Assembly: GCF_004138395.1 (NCBI RefSeq)
Contig: NZ_PRLM01000006.1
Location: 168,759-232,758, forward strand
Length of the DNA stretch: 64,000 nt
DNA from: Candidatus Nanosyncoccus alces
GTDB lineage: Bacteria > Patescibacteriota > Saccharimonadia > Saccharimonadales > Saccharimonadaceae
Reading direction: 5' to 3'
Position 1 is the first letter of the stretch. Every line of letters begins with the position of its first letter. The position numbers and the translations under genes are program-made. Under the pieces are notes generated by a model. The model saw nothing but the letters and a program-made list of their open reading frames with translations. It was not told the DNA's origin and searched no databases. Below are positions 43,741 to 52,028 of the stretch, one piece after another.

Positions 43741-44554
43741 GATTATCTTTTTTGGCAATGGACCGCTAGCTGAGGCGGCGTTAAGAGTACTAGAACAACA
43801 TTTTGAAGTAGTTTTTCATGCACATACAAAAGAGGATTTGATGCAAGCGTGCGAGATAAAACGCAAAACGCCGGAGGCTCATGGGGTGCTAGCGTCATTT
43901 GGGGTCCTAATTAAGGCTGATGTGTTAGGGCTGTTTGAACCAGAAGGGATACTAAATATCCACCCTTCCCTGTTGCCTAAGTATAGAGGGCCCTCGCCGA
44001 TAGAAAGTGCAATTTTAGATGGAAATAATGATTTTTCCGTATCTGTTATGAAACTAGTAAAAGCGATGGATGCGGGGCCGATTTATTGGCAGGCGACGCT
44101 TTCAGGATCAGAAATTGCTGCAAAAACTGGGACAAGATTAGTCTCTGGTTTAATTCCCTCGAAAGCGGCGATTTATCAAGCGCTGGCCGAAACTGGGGCA
44201 AAGTGGATTTGTAAGAATTTAGCAGATTTAAAAGAGCCAACTTCGCAAGACGAGTCGAATGCGACTTTTTGTTCGAAATTCGATAAAAGTATGAGTTTTT
44301 TAAAACCGGGAACAAACACAGCAGAGTTAATTTTGCGAAAAATCATAGCTTTTCAGGGTTTTCCAAAAGCGAAATATGCCTTCTACGGCAAAAATTGTGC
44401 CATTTTAGCGGCGCATATACTACAGCCGGATGAAACGGCCATTTTACCTTTGACATGCGCTAATGGGCAAATTTTAAGCATAGATAAACTGCAGCCAGAT
44501 GGTAAGAAACCTATGGATGCGAAAAGTTTTATTAATGGGTATACTAAGCGCTAA
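43733..44554 (+). CDS. fmt: Methionyl-tRNA formyltransferase
   Basis: Fmt formylates initiator Met-tRNA. 273 residues, shorter than the common 310. The N-terminal Rossmann domain has the catalytic region GILNIHPSLLPKYRGPSPIE (Asn and His), and KAMDAGPIYW carries the Asp. The C-terminal OB-like domain is reduced but present (FQGFPKAKYAFYGKNC). It overlaps def by 8 bases and converges on the small gene at 44544-44837 with an 11-base overlap. Confidence 0.92.
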   Translation: MNRIIFFGNGPLAEAALRVLEQHFEVVFHAHTKEDLMQACEIKRKTPEAHGVLASFGVLIKADVLGLFEPEGILNIHPSLLPKYRGPSPIESAILDGNNDFSVSVMKLVKAMDAGPIYWQATLSGSEIAAKTGTRLVSGLIPSKAAIYQALAETGAKWICKNLADLKEPTSQDESNATFCSKFDKSMSFLKPGTNTAELILRKIIAFQGFPKAKYAFYGKNCAILAAHILQPDETAILPLTCANGQILSIDKLQPDGKKPMDAKSFINGYTKR

Positions 44555-44837
44555 CTAGCCGGTTGCGATTAGCACGAATCTCTGCCTTCATTTCAGTGAT
44601 AGTGCGTTCGACGATTTCGCGGTAATCTGGACGATTGACTTCTAGCCATTTTGCAGCTTCAGACTGGTCAGTGATCATGTCAAATTCATTAAGTTGAACT
44701 TCGGTGAGCCCCCTGGAAATACGTTCGCCGATGCGAACTTCGAGTTCTTCTTGAATATAGTCCAGAAAGCGCTGCTTTTCGTCTTCTGGCATAGCCGAAA
44801 GGCCCATTTCCTGCAAAAACTTTTCGTCAAATTCCAT
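44544..44837 (-). CDS. Small helical protein (DUF5663-like)
   Basis: A 97-residue, all-helical acidic protein (MEFDEKFLQEMGLSAMPEDE, then QEELEVRIGERISRGLTEVQ and YREIVERTITEMKAEIRANR). It resembles DUF5663 proteins common in candidate-phyla genomes; function unknown. A longer reading frame upstream exists, but TGC-TATAAT (44844-44849, minus) ends 6 bases before this ATG, so I choose the short, leaderless form. Confidence 0.65.
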   Translation of the reverse strand: MEFDEKFLQEMGLSAMPEDEKQRFLDYIQEELEVRIGERISRGLTEVQLNEFDMITDQSEAAKWLEVNRPDYREIVERTITEMKAEIRANRNRLVSA

Positions 44838-44865
44838 ATCTTGATTATAGCACACTGCGCTTATG

Positions 44866-46632
44866 CTATAAAGTGCGTTTTTTAGATTCGCGAGTAAAGA
44901 ATTTGAGACGGTCGCCGATTTGAAGGTCAATTTTGCTGGTAGTTTTGAGTGCAAGCCCTCCTGTTTCGCCGGCGGTGAGCTCTTTTACGTCTATCTTTTC
45001 CTTTTGGACGGAGGCGACTTCGGCTTCACCAAGATATTCTTTGCCCCTGATTACACGGGCTAGGAACCCGGGCTTAGCGTCGCCTTTCAAAACTTCGCCA
45101 CCAGCGATAATAGAAGTTTTTTCGGTGCGAAATACACCCAAAACCTTCATTTCGCCTTTATCTTCTTCGATAATTTCGGCGTCAAGAAGGCTTTCCATTT
45201 CGTACTTAGCATCATCTAGGAGTTCATAAATAACACGGTAAGTACGGATCGGCACGCCATCGCGTGCGGCCATTTTGGAAATATTGATTGGCACAGACAC
45301 ATTGAAACCGTAAATTACGGTGTTGCCACCGGCGGCCATGTAAACATCGTTTTCGTTGATATCACCTACGCCGGTACTAACAATATTGAGAGTAATTTCG
45401 CCTTTAGTATCGATAAGTTTAAGACTATCTACCACAGAAGTAACGGAACCGAGTACATCGCCTTTAATAATAACATTGAAAACCTTAGAGTTGTCGGCTA
45501 CGTTCATCATACGGAGGAGGTCCGAACTAGTAACATTAGCGCTGGCCGACTCATTAGCTATGGCTTGGGCGTTCAGAAGCGCCATTTTACGAGCAGTCTT
45601 TTCGTCCTTGACTTCAGCAAAACGATCGCCAAAATTTGGTAACTCCTTAAAACCGGTAATAGTGACCGGTGTAGATGGCGTAGCCTTACCCCTAGGTTTG
45701 CCTTTCCAGTCTAGCATGGTACGAACCTTACCATAGGTAGAGCCAGCTACAATAAACTCACCGACTTTTAGTTCCCCACCAGTAACCAAAAGATTTACTA
45801 CGGAGCCTTTACCGGTCTCCATATGGCTCTCAATTACCAAACCTTCGGCAGGAATGTCAATGTCAGCTTTAAGCTCTTCAATATCGGCGGTAAGGAGGAT
45901 CATGTCTAGAAGTTTGTCGAGATTTTGATTCATCTTAGCAGAAATCGGCACCATTGTGATATCGCCACCCCATTCTTCTGGTTGAAGGCCGTGGTTAGAT
46001 AGATCCGCCATGGTACGTTGGATATCGGCCCCTTCACGATCGATCTTATTGATTGCAACGATAATTTTAGCGTTGGCAGATTTGGCGAAGTTAATAGCCT
46101 CTACGGTTTGAGGCTTTACGCCATCATCTGCAGCTACTACAATTACCACGATATCAGTAAGCATAGCACCATGCTGACGGATTGCAACAAAAGCCTCGTG
46201 CCCTGGAGTGTCCAAAAAAGTAATTAAGCGGTCGTCATGTTTTAATTGGTAAGCAGAAATATGCTGAGTAATACCACCAGCCTCGCCTTCGACGGTCTTT
46301 TTGTTGAGGAGGGTGTCTAGCAGGGTGGTTTTTCCATGGTCAACATGCCCCATTACAGCGACTACTGGAGGGCGAGTAACCGCCTTATCGGATAATTCTC
46401 TGCGCAAGTCTGAGGTTCTAGTGGAGGTGTTTTTCTTCTCTAGCTTAACATTCTTCAGACCAAGCTCATCAATAATGATGGAAGCCGTTTCATAATCAAG
46501 GCGTTGATTAATAGTGGCAACGATGCCGTTTTTGAATAGAGTTCCAATTAATTCAGTTACAGAAAGGCCGAGCGCTGTAGCGAGCTCGTCAACAGTAATA
46601 GAACCAGCAATCTGAATGGTTTTTTCTTCCAT
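44866..46632 (-). CDS. infB: Translation initiation factor IF-2
   Basis: IF-2 brings fMet-tRNA to the 30S P site. At 588 residues it lacks the long N-terminal extension of E. coli. A short IF2_N domain (TIQIAGSITVDELATALGLS) precedes the G domain with [37 protein letters not shown] and AINKIDREGAD. Domains II-IV follow, with VFNVIIKGDVLGSVTSVVDS. The ATG follows AAGAGAG; a TAGAAT box lies close upstream. Confidence 0.95.
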   Translation of the reverse strand: MEEKTIQIAGSITVDELATALGLSVTELIGTLFKNGIVATINQRLDYETASIIIDELGLKNVKLEKKNTSTRTSDLRRELSDKAVTRPPVVAVMGHVDHGKTTLLDTLLNKKTVEGEAGGITQHISAYQLKHDDRLITFLDTPGHEAFVAIRQHGAMLTDIVVIVVAADDGVKPQTVEAINFAKSANAKIIVAINKIDREGADIQRTMADLSNHGLQPEEWGGDITMVPISAKMNQNLDKLLDMILLTADIEELKADIDIPAEGLVIESHMETGKGSVVNLLVTGGELKVGEFIVAGSTYGKVRTMLDWKGKPRGKATPSTPVTITGFKELPNFGDRFAEVKDEKTARKMALLNAQAIANESASANVTSSDLLRMMNVADNSKVFNVIIKGDVLGSVTSVVDSLKLIDTKGEITLNIVSTGVGDINENDVYMAAGGNTVIYGFNVSVPINISKMAARDGVPIRTYRVIYELLDDAKYEMESLLDAEIIEEDKGEMKVLGVFRTEKTSIIAGGEVLKGDAKPGFLARVIRGKEYLGEAEVASVQKEKIDVKELTAGETGGLALKTTSKIDLQIGDRLKFFTRESKKRTL

Positions 46633-46683
46633 AACTCTCTTAATTCTATCACAAAACGAGAAAATATGCTATAATGGGGTTAT

Positions 46684-46758
46684 TCCCGGGTAGCTCAATG
46701 GTGGAGCAAGAAGCTGTTAACTTCGAGGTTGCTGGTTCGAGTCCAGTCCCGGGAGCCA
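46684..46758 (+). tRNA. tRNA-Asn (GTT)
   Basis: Acceptor stem TCCCGGG/CCCGGGA, D arm GCTC/GAGC, anticodon loop CTGTTAA giving GTT, T arm GCTGG-TTCGAGT-CCAGT, discriminator G and an encoded CCA. One A-G mismatch sits at the base of the anticodon stem. TGC-TATAAT at 46670-46675 precedes it. A perfect 12-bp terminator follows at 46761-46794. Confidence 0.95.
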
Positions 46759-46760
46759 AA

Positions 46761-46795
46761 ATGAGCAGATAACCCCCCTTATCTGCTCATTTTTG
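46761..46795 (+). terminator. Intrinsic terminator after tRNA-Asn
   Basis: Perfect 12-bp stem ATGAGCAGATAA/TTATCTGCTCAT, then T5. The mutagenesis genes of the DGR begin about 50 bases later. Confidence 0.93.
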
Positions 46796-46843
46796 ATAAA
46801 TACAACTAAAAACAGGCCTGGTGGTTTAGGCAGAAGGAGCAAT

Positions 46844-47596
46844 ATGTTAAATAGCTTTACAGAGATAAAACAGCGGGTTTTGGATTTCGAACGGACGAAC
46901 TACCAGTATTTACAATTTATGAATTCCACTGGCAATTTTAAACAGCTTTTTGACCATTCTGCTCTCATATTTAAGTCTGAGATTGCCAGTAGAGTTGGCT
47001 ATAGGACCATTAATTTCCGCCCGGATAATTCAGTTTCTAACCCTAAGGCTAAATACGGGGTAATTTCTTTTAAGAACTTTGACAACTTAAAAAAGAAGCT
47101 GCTCGAAAATGGTATTCTAGAGGAAGAGTCTTTGAATCAGCATGATGTGATATATTTCAAATTACCAAAAATATACCAAAAACAAGAAATTCAAAAATTT
47201 GTAAACGACCTAGCCAATCAAAAAGTTAAATTTCAACAGATAATTACCCCTAATAATCCGAACCCAATGCTCTTTGTGCGGTTAGAGAATCTGGAGAAAA
47301 TACTATACGAAAACCTACGTCAAACTCATCCATTCGCACAAAAAACCGTAGGGGTAAAAACTCTTAATTTGGCGATCGACTCTTTAAATTTATATTTGTT
47401 CTACGCAAATTCGGATAACCGAGATACTAAGCAGTGCCTGAATAAAATTAGGTCTAATCTAGAAGCAATTCGCTATCATATGAAAACTGTAGAAAATCTC
47501 GGTATCATTCACGCAAAGAATCTAGAAAGAATTCTTGAGGAAATCATTATAGCTGAACGAATCGTGAAAAAAGAGCTAAAATGCCAGACAATTTAA
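46844..47596 (+). CDS. avd: DGR accessory protein: MutS-like domain fused to Avd
   Basis: A 250-residue accessory protein of the diversity-generating retroelement. The C-terminal half (about residues 150-245) is a helical bundle like Avd, which binds the RT and template RNA: LNLAIDSLNLYLFYANSDNR, IRSNLEAIRYHMKTVENLG, ERILEEIIIAERIVKKELK. The N-terminal half resembles the MutS mismatch-binding domain (GNFKQLFDHSALIFKSEIAS, then NFDNLKKKLLENGI), and MutS-like accessory proteins are known in some DGRs. A fusion of the two is my inference. AAGGAGCAAT precedes this ATG, which is better than the upstream one at 46793. It overlaps the RT gene by 16 bases. Confidence 0.75.
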   Translation: MLNSFTEIKQRVLDFERTNYQYLQFMNSTGNFKQLFDHSALIFKSEIASRVGYRTINFRPDNSVSNPKAKYGVISFKNFDNLKKKLLENGILEEESLNQHDVIYFKLPKIYQKQEIQKFVNDLANQKVKFQQIITPNNPNPMLFVRLENLEKILYENLRQTHPFAQKTVGVKTLNLAIDSLNLYLFYANSDNRDTKQCLNKIRSNLEAIRYHMKTVENLGIIHAKNLERILEEIIIAERIVKKELKCQTI

Positions 47597-48744
47597 AAGG
47601 TTTTTTGAATCGAGAGTTACATAAGGCCTACTTGGACACCCGGGCAGGTAAGCGAAAAACTCGTGATGAGCATCTTTTTGAATTGAATGATATAGAAAAT
47701 ATCTTGTTATTATCTAAGGATATCCAAGAACGTACTTACAAGCCTTCTCCAAGTAGAGCCTTCGTGATACACGACCCGGTGGCAAGAGAGATTTTTGCGG
47801 CGCCATTTCGCGACCGAGTCGTGCATCGTTTTATTTATAACCAGGTTGCTCCGTGGTGGGATAAACGTTTTATTGAAGATTCATATTCCTGTCGAAAAGG
47901 CAAGGGTACACTATATTCCCAAAAACGTTTTCAATATCATGCTAGGTCCGTGTCTGATAACTACCATACTGAAATTTTTGCAGCCAAGCTGGATATTAAA
48001 AATTATTTTGCCAGTCTAGACCGAAAACGACTTTATCAACGTGCTATTTGGGGACTCGATCGACAGTTTGGAGACTATCAAACTGATCTGTATTGGACTT
48101 TGCGCTTTCTGTGGGAGGTGGTGATTTTTGATGATCCAACTAAGAACGTAAAGATTGTAGGGAGCAAAAGAGATTGGCAAGCGTTACCAAGAGAAAAAAG
48201 CCTTTTTAATCAGTCTAGGGGCCGCGGAATTGTGATTGGGAATCTAACCTCTCAATTATTAAGCAATATCTATCTAGACCAACTTGATAGATACGTTAAA
48301 TTTGAACTTGGTCATAAACATTACGGGCGTTATGTTGATGATTTTTATATCTTGGTTAAGATGAATGAAAAACAGCAACTCTTATCCGACATCAAGAAGA
48401 TTGATTTTTTTCTTAGTGGGCTAGGGTTGACCCTCCATCCGAATAAACGGACTCTGACGAATCTAAAGAATGGCGTGAATTTTACTGGTTCAACTATGTT
48501 TCCTGGGTACATAATTCCTGGTAAAAGGGTCAGAAAAAACGCAAAAAGGGCTTTTCGAAATTTTGCTGCAGGTAATGCCGAGTTAGAATCTGTGGTTTCC
48601 TACCTTGGGTATATGCAACACGTTAATAGCAAAAAGTTTCTTGCTGCAGTCTTTGATTCCTTAGGCTGGGACTTTGGACCAAAAAACCGCACTGCGGCGG
48701 CAAAAGGCCCTGACTCAGCCACACAACGCACCGACTGCGCGTAG
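47581..48744 (+). CDS. DGR-type reverse transcriptase
   Basis: A 387-residue reverse transcriptase of a diversity-generating retroelement. It copies the TR RNA with errors at adenines, and the cDNA then replaces the VR. RVIGNLTSQ-like motif 4 (GIVIGNLTSQLLSNIYLDQ, about residue 218) has the SQ that marks DGR enzymes, and YGRYVDDFYILV (about residue 248) holds the catalytic Asp pair. Motif 1-2 regions are REIFAAPFRDRVVHRFIYNQ and AKLDIKNYFASLDR. There is no maturase or endonuclease domain. Its last 37 bases lie inside the template repeat, which is encoded on the other strand. Confidence 0.95.
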   Translation: MPDNLKGFLNRELHKAYLDTRAGKRKTRDEHLFELNDIENILLLSKDIQERTYKPSPSRAFVIHDPVAREIFAAPFRDRVVHRFIYNQVAPWWDKRFIEDSYSCRKGKGTLYSQKRFQYHARSVSDNYHTEIFAAKLDIKNYFASLDRKRLYQRAIWGLDRQFGDYQTDLYWTLRFLWEVVIFDDPTKNVKIVGSKRDWQALPREKSLFNQSRGRGIVIGNLTSQLLSNIYLDQLDRYVKFELGHKHYGRYVDDFYILVKMNEKQQLLSDIKKIDFFLSGLGLTLHPNKRTLTNLKNGVNFTGSTMFPGYIIPGKRVRKNAKRAFRNFAAGNAELESVVSYLGYMQHVNSKKFLAAVFDSLGWDFGPKNRTAAAKGPDSATQRTDCA

Positions 48745-49063
48745 GCACGGTCTTCGTTGTTCTCTGGGTTCACGTTGCTGGAATTAAAGTTCAAGTAGTA
48801 CGCGTTCTTCGCAGACTTCTCAGACGCCGACCAGAAGCAACCGTACTTGCCAACGTTCCTTCGGCGACCATCAAACACCCAACCCGCAAACGTAAGAAAA
48901 CCCACTTTGTGCCTAAAATAGCCTTGGCGATTTTAGAGATACTAACCTGCTTCTACTCGGTTCGTTGAGTCTCGGCAGAGGGGTTTTAGGTCTTTTATCA
49001 GGCTTCCCTAGAACATGAGCCGCTCCTCGGAGTTCCAGCACAGAAACCTGTGGATTTACCCAC
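48681..49063 (-). ncRNA. Predicted DGR template RNA
   Basis: Predicted RNA on the minus strand containing the TR. A -10-like TACAAT lies at 49070-49075 with a weak TTTAAA 15 bases before it. The 3' end is set by CCGC-AGT-GCGG (48687-48697) followed by T6, inside the RT coding end. Ends are approximate. About 165 bases of leader precede the TR, the sort of spacer DGR RTs need for priming. Confidence 0.55.
48708..48897 (-). repeat. DGR template repeat (TR)
   Basis: A 190-base copy of the variable region at 49183-49372. Read on the minus strand, it encodes many AAC/AAT codons where the VR has other codons. Of 16 differences from the VR, 15 are at TR adenines. It overlaps the 3' end of the RT gene on the opposite strand. 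A frame reads through it on the minus strand, but there is no reason to think it is translated. Confidence 0.95.
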
Positions 49064-49164
49064 CTCTATATTGTAACACTGTTGGGATATTTTAAAGAAT
49101 GAAAATGTTCGATAATGTCTAAAGTAATTTTATTTAGTCTAGTTTTAAAGACGAAACCCTGGTT
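48898..49164 (-). other. Spacer between TR and VR gene
   Basis: About 267 bases without a gene. It includes the predicted promoter and leader of the TR RNA (minus strand). The 30 bases next to the VR gene stop hold no clear hairpin terminator. Confidence 0.5.
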
Positions 49165-51399
49165 CTAGGAGTTTGGAAAAGACCCTGACTCAGCCACACA
49201 ACGCACCGACTGCGCGTAGGCACGGACTCCGATGTCCTCTGGGCTCACGTAACTGGAACTAAAGCCCAAGTAGTACGCGTCCTTCGCAGACTTCTCAGAC
49301 GCCGACCAGAAGCAACCGTACTCGCCAACGCGCCCTCGGCGACCACCAAACACCCAACCCGCAAACGTAAGACCTAGCTTTTCTCTTAAAGCACTTGAGA
49401 GCTCTCTTCCGCTAATTTCATCTTGACCGATGCCTTTCTCAGTGGCGATTTGTTGCTTAAGGCCGTCGACAATTGGTCTCCAGCTCTTAGGTATACTGTA
49501 GCCGTGTGGCTTAAGAAGCTTATCTTCCGCCTCGAATAACTCTTTGCTCCACGGGAAATGCCTAATCTCTCTGCCAACCCAAGATTCATCATACACATCA
49601 CTAGTACCCCAGCTGCTTCTACCATCCGATTCTTGGTCGTAGTTGTAACTAACCGAGTGCTTAAGTATGGCAGTAAGGTCACTAGGAGCGAGAGATCGAT
49701 TTTCCGGGTCGTTTGGCAGGTCAATCCGTTTGCTCCACTGGTCTCTAGGCAGCATGAACGCATAGTTCTCTGTTTCGAAAATTTCTAAGCTGCGCACACG
49801 TTCAACCATTGCTTGTACATAATCTGTGCCCAATTCTGCGAGTTTCTTTCTAATGCTAGATGGCCCGAAGGCCCTTCTAATGTTTTCGGGAGTAGTTTTT
49901 AATTGCTTCTTTAAAACATAAACCAGTAAATTGGACGCCAAGCCTAGGTCGTTGCCGAGATATTTCTCCAAATTACCCTCGATATCGGCAATTGTGGTGT
50001 CCGGAATAATGTAGCCCATCTCTGCAGCATATTTAGCATCATACTTTTTCCTAAACTCGGTGATTCTGGGGTCTTCGTTGTTGTAAGTATCTAAGGTTTC
50101 GATCGGCCGATCCAGCTCCCAGATAAAACGAAAATCTTCCCTGGTAATTTCGGCACCGCTTTGCATCTTGCGGTCAATTTCGATCAACCTTTTCTTGTCT
50201 GCGAAGCGTTTCAAGAATTTTTCTCCACCAGGTAACGTTTTAACCTTTGCTTCAACAATTGGGACTAGAGAATCTTCAAGGGCTTGGCCTTCTCCGAGTC
50301 CGGAAATCTCGGCGACATTGCCGTCCGTGTCAAGCCGAATCGAAGCGCAGGCGTTCTCGGCTAGCCTATCGTCGTCATCATAGAGTTGGAAGAGGATAAA
50401 CCTAGCTTGATTAGAGTCGTCATTGCTGTCTTCATAAACTTCGCCATAGCTCCCGGTAGTTAGATAGCTTCTGGCTACCGAAGGAGAAGCGACACACCAT
50501 GGCGTGCCATCGGCTGCCTTAGCAACGCCCTCTTCGTCTCCCGGTTTGTATTCGACCCATTCGCCACGAACATCTTCGGTACGTTCCGGTGTCGGCATGA
50601 TAACTTTTTCAGAAAGGAGAAGTCTTGAATATAGTCGGTTAAAATTGCCGGATTTTACTAGGCTACCGAGCTCAGCGTCGCGCTCAGCTTCCGTTCCGTC
50701 ATCTGTAGCTGTAATAGCTGGGTTATCTTGGTTTAAGCTAAGGTCTTTGCTGGGGTCAATCCCGTAAAAATCTGTAACAGCAGTATAAACCTTGCCTAGC
50801 ACCGCAGGATTGAGATGTGGGTATGGTGCGACCGAGCTTTTATCACGCTTTCTATAAGTGCCAGACTCACCGTCAAAGACACCCATCTTACTAACACCGT
50901 CAATAGTGTAGATTTTAAACCAAAGCGGATATGGACAATCCTCGTGAGAAAGATAATTTACCCAAGAATCAATGGACTCACGTTGTTTATTTTGAATGTC
51001 TTGAGCCAGGTAATCTTTTTCGACATCGCTGAGTTCCCGACCTTGGCCATTGTCTCTTAAGATTTGTTCTTGAGTGCGCCAATAACTTTCTGGGATGTTT
51101 TGAGGGTCGACAATTAGAGAATCTCGAGTTTTGGCCCAGAGGCGCTTCTCGTATTTACTGCCATGTTTTTTGACTCCCCGATTAATACGTTCTAGATAAG
51201 CATCAATTCGTCTTTCCCCATTCTTGCCAACTAGTTTTTCTTTACGGTGTCTTAATTTTTCAAAAGAAGAGTCAACGATTTCGCGATGTCTATCCCTAAA
51301 GCTACTGGTGGTCAATACTTTAGCACCAAGCAACCTGTCTGGTGACTGGTCTTGGTTGACATTTTCACTAGTAGAACTGCTGATTCTTTCTGATGGCAT
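49165..51399 (-). CDS. DGR target protein with C-terminal variable domain
   Basis: A 744-residue protein whose last 70 residues are the diversified domain (GWVFGGRRGRVGEYGCFWSA and on to YAQSVRCVAE), a C-type-lectin-like/FGE-like fold as in other DGR targets. VR residues are about 676-738. No signal peptide or membrane helix is visible, so the protein is probably cytosolic unless exported by another route. Upstream there is a charged helical N-terminus and a middle domain with TPWCVASPSVARSYLTTG, which reminds me of PcfJ-like proteins; this is uncertain. TTAAAC-17-TAAAAT lies at 51422-51450 and AAGGA precedes the ATG. Confidence 0.88.
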   Translation of the reverse strand: MPSERISSSTSENVNQDQSPDRLLGAKVLTTSSFRDRHREIVDSSFEKLRHRKEKLVGKNGERRIDAYLERINRGVKKHGSKYEKRLWAKTRDSLIVDPQNIPESYWRTQEQILRDNGQGRELSDVEKDYLAQDIQNKQRESIDSWVNYLSHEDCPYPLWFKIYTIDGVSKMGVFDGESGTYRKRDKSSVAPYPHLNPAVLGKVYTAVTDFYGIDPSKDLSLNQDNPAITATDDGTEAERDAELGSLVKSGNFNRLYSRLLLSEKVIMPTPERTEDVRGEWVEYKPGDEEGVAKAADGTPWCVASPSVARSYLTTGSYGEVYEDSNDDSNQARFILFQLYDDDDRLAENACASIRLDTDGNVAEISGLGEGQALEDSLVPIVEAKVKTLPGGEKFLKRFADKKRLIEIDRKMQSGAEITREDFRFIWELDRPIETLDTYNNEDPRITEFRKKYDAKYAAEMGYIIPDTTIADIEGNLEKYLGNDLGLASNLLVYVLKKQLKTTPENIRRAFGPSSIRKKLAELGTDYVQAMVERVRSLEIFETENYAFMLPRDQWSKRIDLPNDPENRSLAPSDLTAILKHSVSYNYDQESDGRSSWGTSDVYDESWVGREIRHFPWSKELFEAEDKLLKPHGYSIPKSWRPIVDGLKQQIATEKGIGQDEISGRELSSALREKLGLTFAGWVFGGRRGRVGEYGCFWSASEKSAKDAYYLGFSSSYVSPEDIGVRAYAQSVRCVAESGSFPNS
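49183..49372 (-). repeat. DGR variable repeat (VR)
   Basis: The receiving repeat at the 3' end of the 744-residue gene. Thirteen codons differ from the TR in amino acid (D-G, R-G, N-R, K-E, N-D, N-G, N-S, N-Y, N-S, N-D, N-I, E-G, D-V). The last 45 bases before the gene end are identical to the TR apart from one base at the edge, as expected for the homing-initiation region. Confidence 0.95.
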
Positions 51400-51421
51400 A
51401 AATACGAAGTTCCTTATGCTT

Positions 51422-51450
51422 ATTTTATCATAAGTTATTTAAAAGTTTAA
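51422..51450 (-). promoter_or_regulatory. Promoter of the DGR target gene
   Basis: Minus strand: TTAAAC (51445-51450), 17-base spacer, TAAAAT (51422-51427). Confidence 0.55.
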
Positions 51451-51463
51451 GTCGGGCCAAAAA

Positions 51464-51952
51464 TTAACCACCAAAAAGTACTTTAAAGAAGCCAAGGGAA
51501 ACGGCAAGCATAATCAACCCGGCCACCAACACGCCTGACATGATGGCGATAACAGTTTTTTTGAAGTCTAGATTTAAAATGCTGGCAGCGAGAGTACCGG
51601 TCCAAGCCCCAGTGCCAGGTATAGGGATAGCTACAAAGAGAAATAGCGCAAAATAGGTGCCATAGTTTCCGGCTTTCTTAAGAAGTTTATTACCAGCTTT
51701 TTCGCCTTTCTTAAGACAAAAATTACAAAATTGTTTGAGAGGTTTCCACTTTTTTTTGCTACCCCACTCCAGGAATTTACGCGCAAAAAAGTAGATAAAA
51801 GGAATAGGGATCAAATTACCGACGATGGCAACAATCAAAACTAGCCACTCAGGAAGCCCAAGATCCATACCAATGGCTACTGGGATGGCACCGCGTAGTT
51901 CAATTAATGGAACCATCGATATTAATAAAACAATAAGGATTTTCCAGAACAT
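51464..51952 (-). CDS. Small multidrug export protein family (COG2426-like)
   Basis: A 162-residue membrane protein of the small-multidrug-export type: about five hydrophobic segments, with PLIELRGAIPVAIGMDLGLP near the N-terminus and FVAIPIPGTGAWTGTLAASI near the C-terminus as the family landmarks. Transport function in this family is not well proven. A longer frame exists upstream, but TGC-TACAAT (51959-51964, minus) ends 6 bases before this ATG, so the short leaderless form is preferred. Confidence 0.82.
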   Translation of the reverse strand: MFWKILIVLLISMVPLIELRGAIPVAIGMDLGLPEWLVLIVAIVGNLIPIPFIYFFARKFLEWGSKKKWKPLKQFCNFCLKKGEKAGNKLLKKAGNYGTYFALFLFVAIPIPGTGAWTGTLAASILNLDFKKTVIAIMSGVLVAGLIMLAVSLGFFKVLFGG

Positions 51953-52028
51953 AGGTCTATTGTAGCATGTTTTTATGGTTTTTGAGCTAGCCGAAGTCGG
52001 GTCAGTTGACGCATGGTATAATAATTTT

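Noticed and set aside
44838..44954. Longer N-terminus for the 44544 gene
   Set aside because: The extension would include the promoter TATAAT at 44844-44849; the ATG at 44837 is preferred.
47581..48744. Group II intron or retron reverse transcriptase
   Set aside because: There is no maturase/endonuclease domain or intron RNA, and the TR/VR pair with adenine bias fits a DGR only.
48600..48905. Minus-strand frame across the template repeat
   Set aside because: It is open because the TR copies a coding VR. It has no RBS, and the TR works as RNA.
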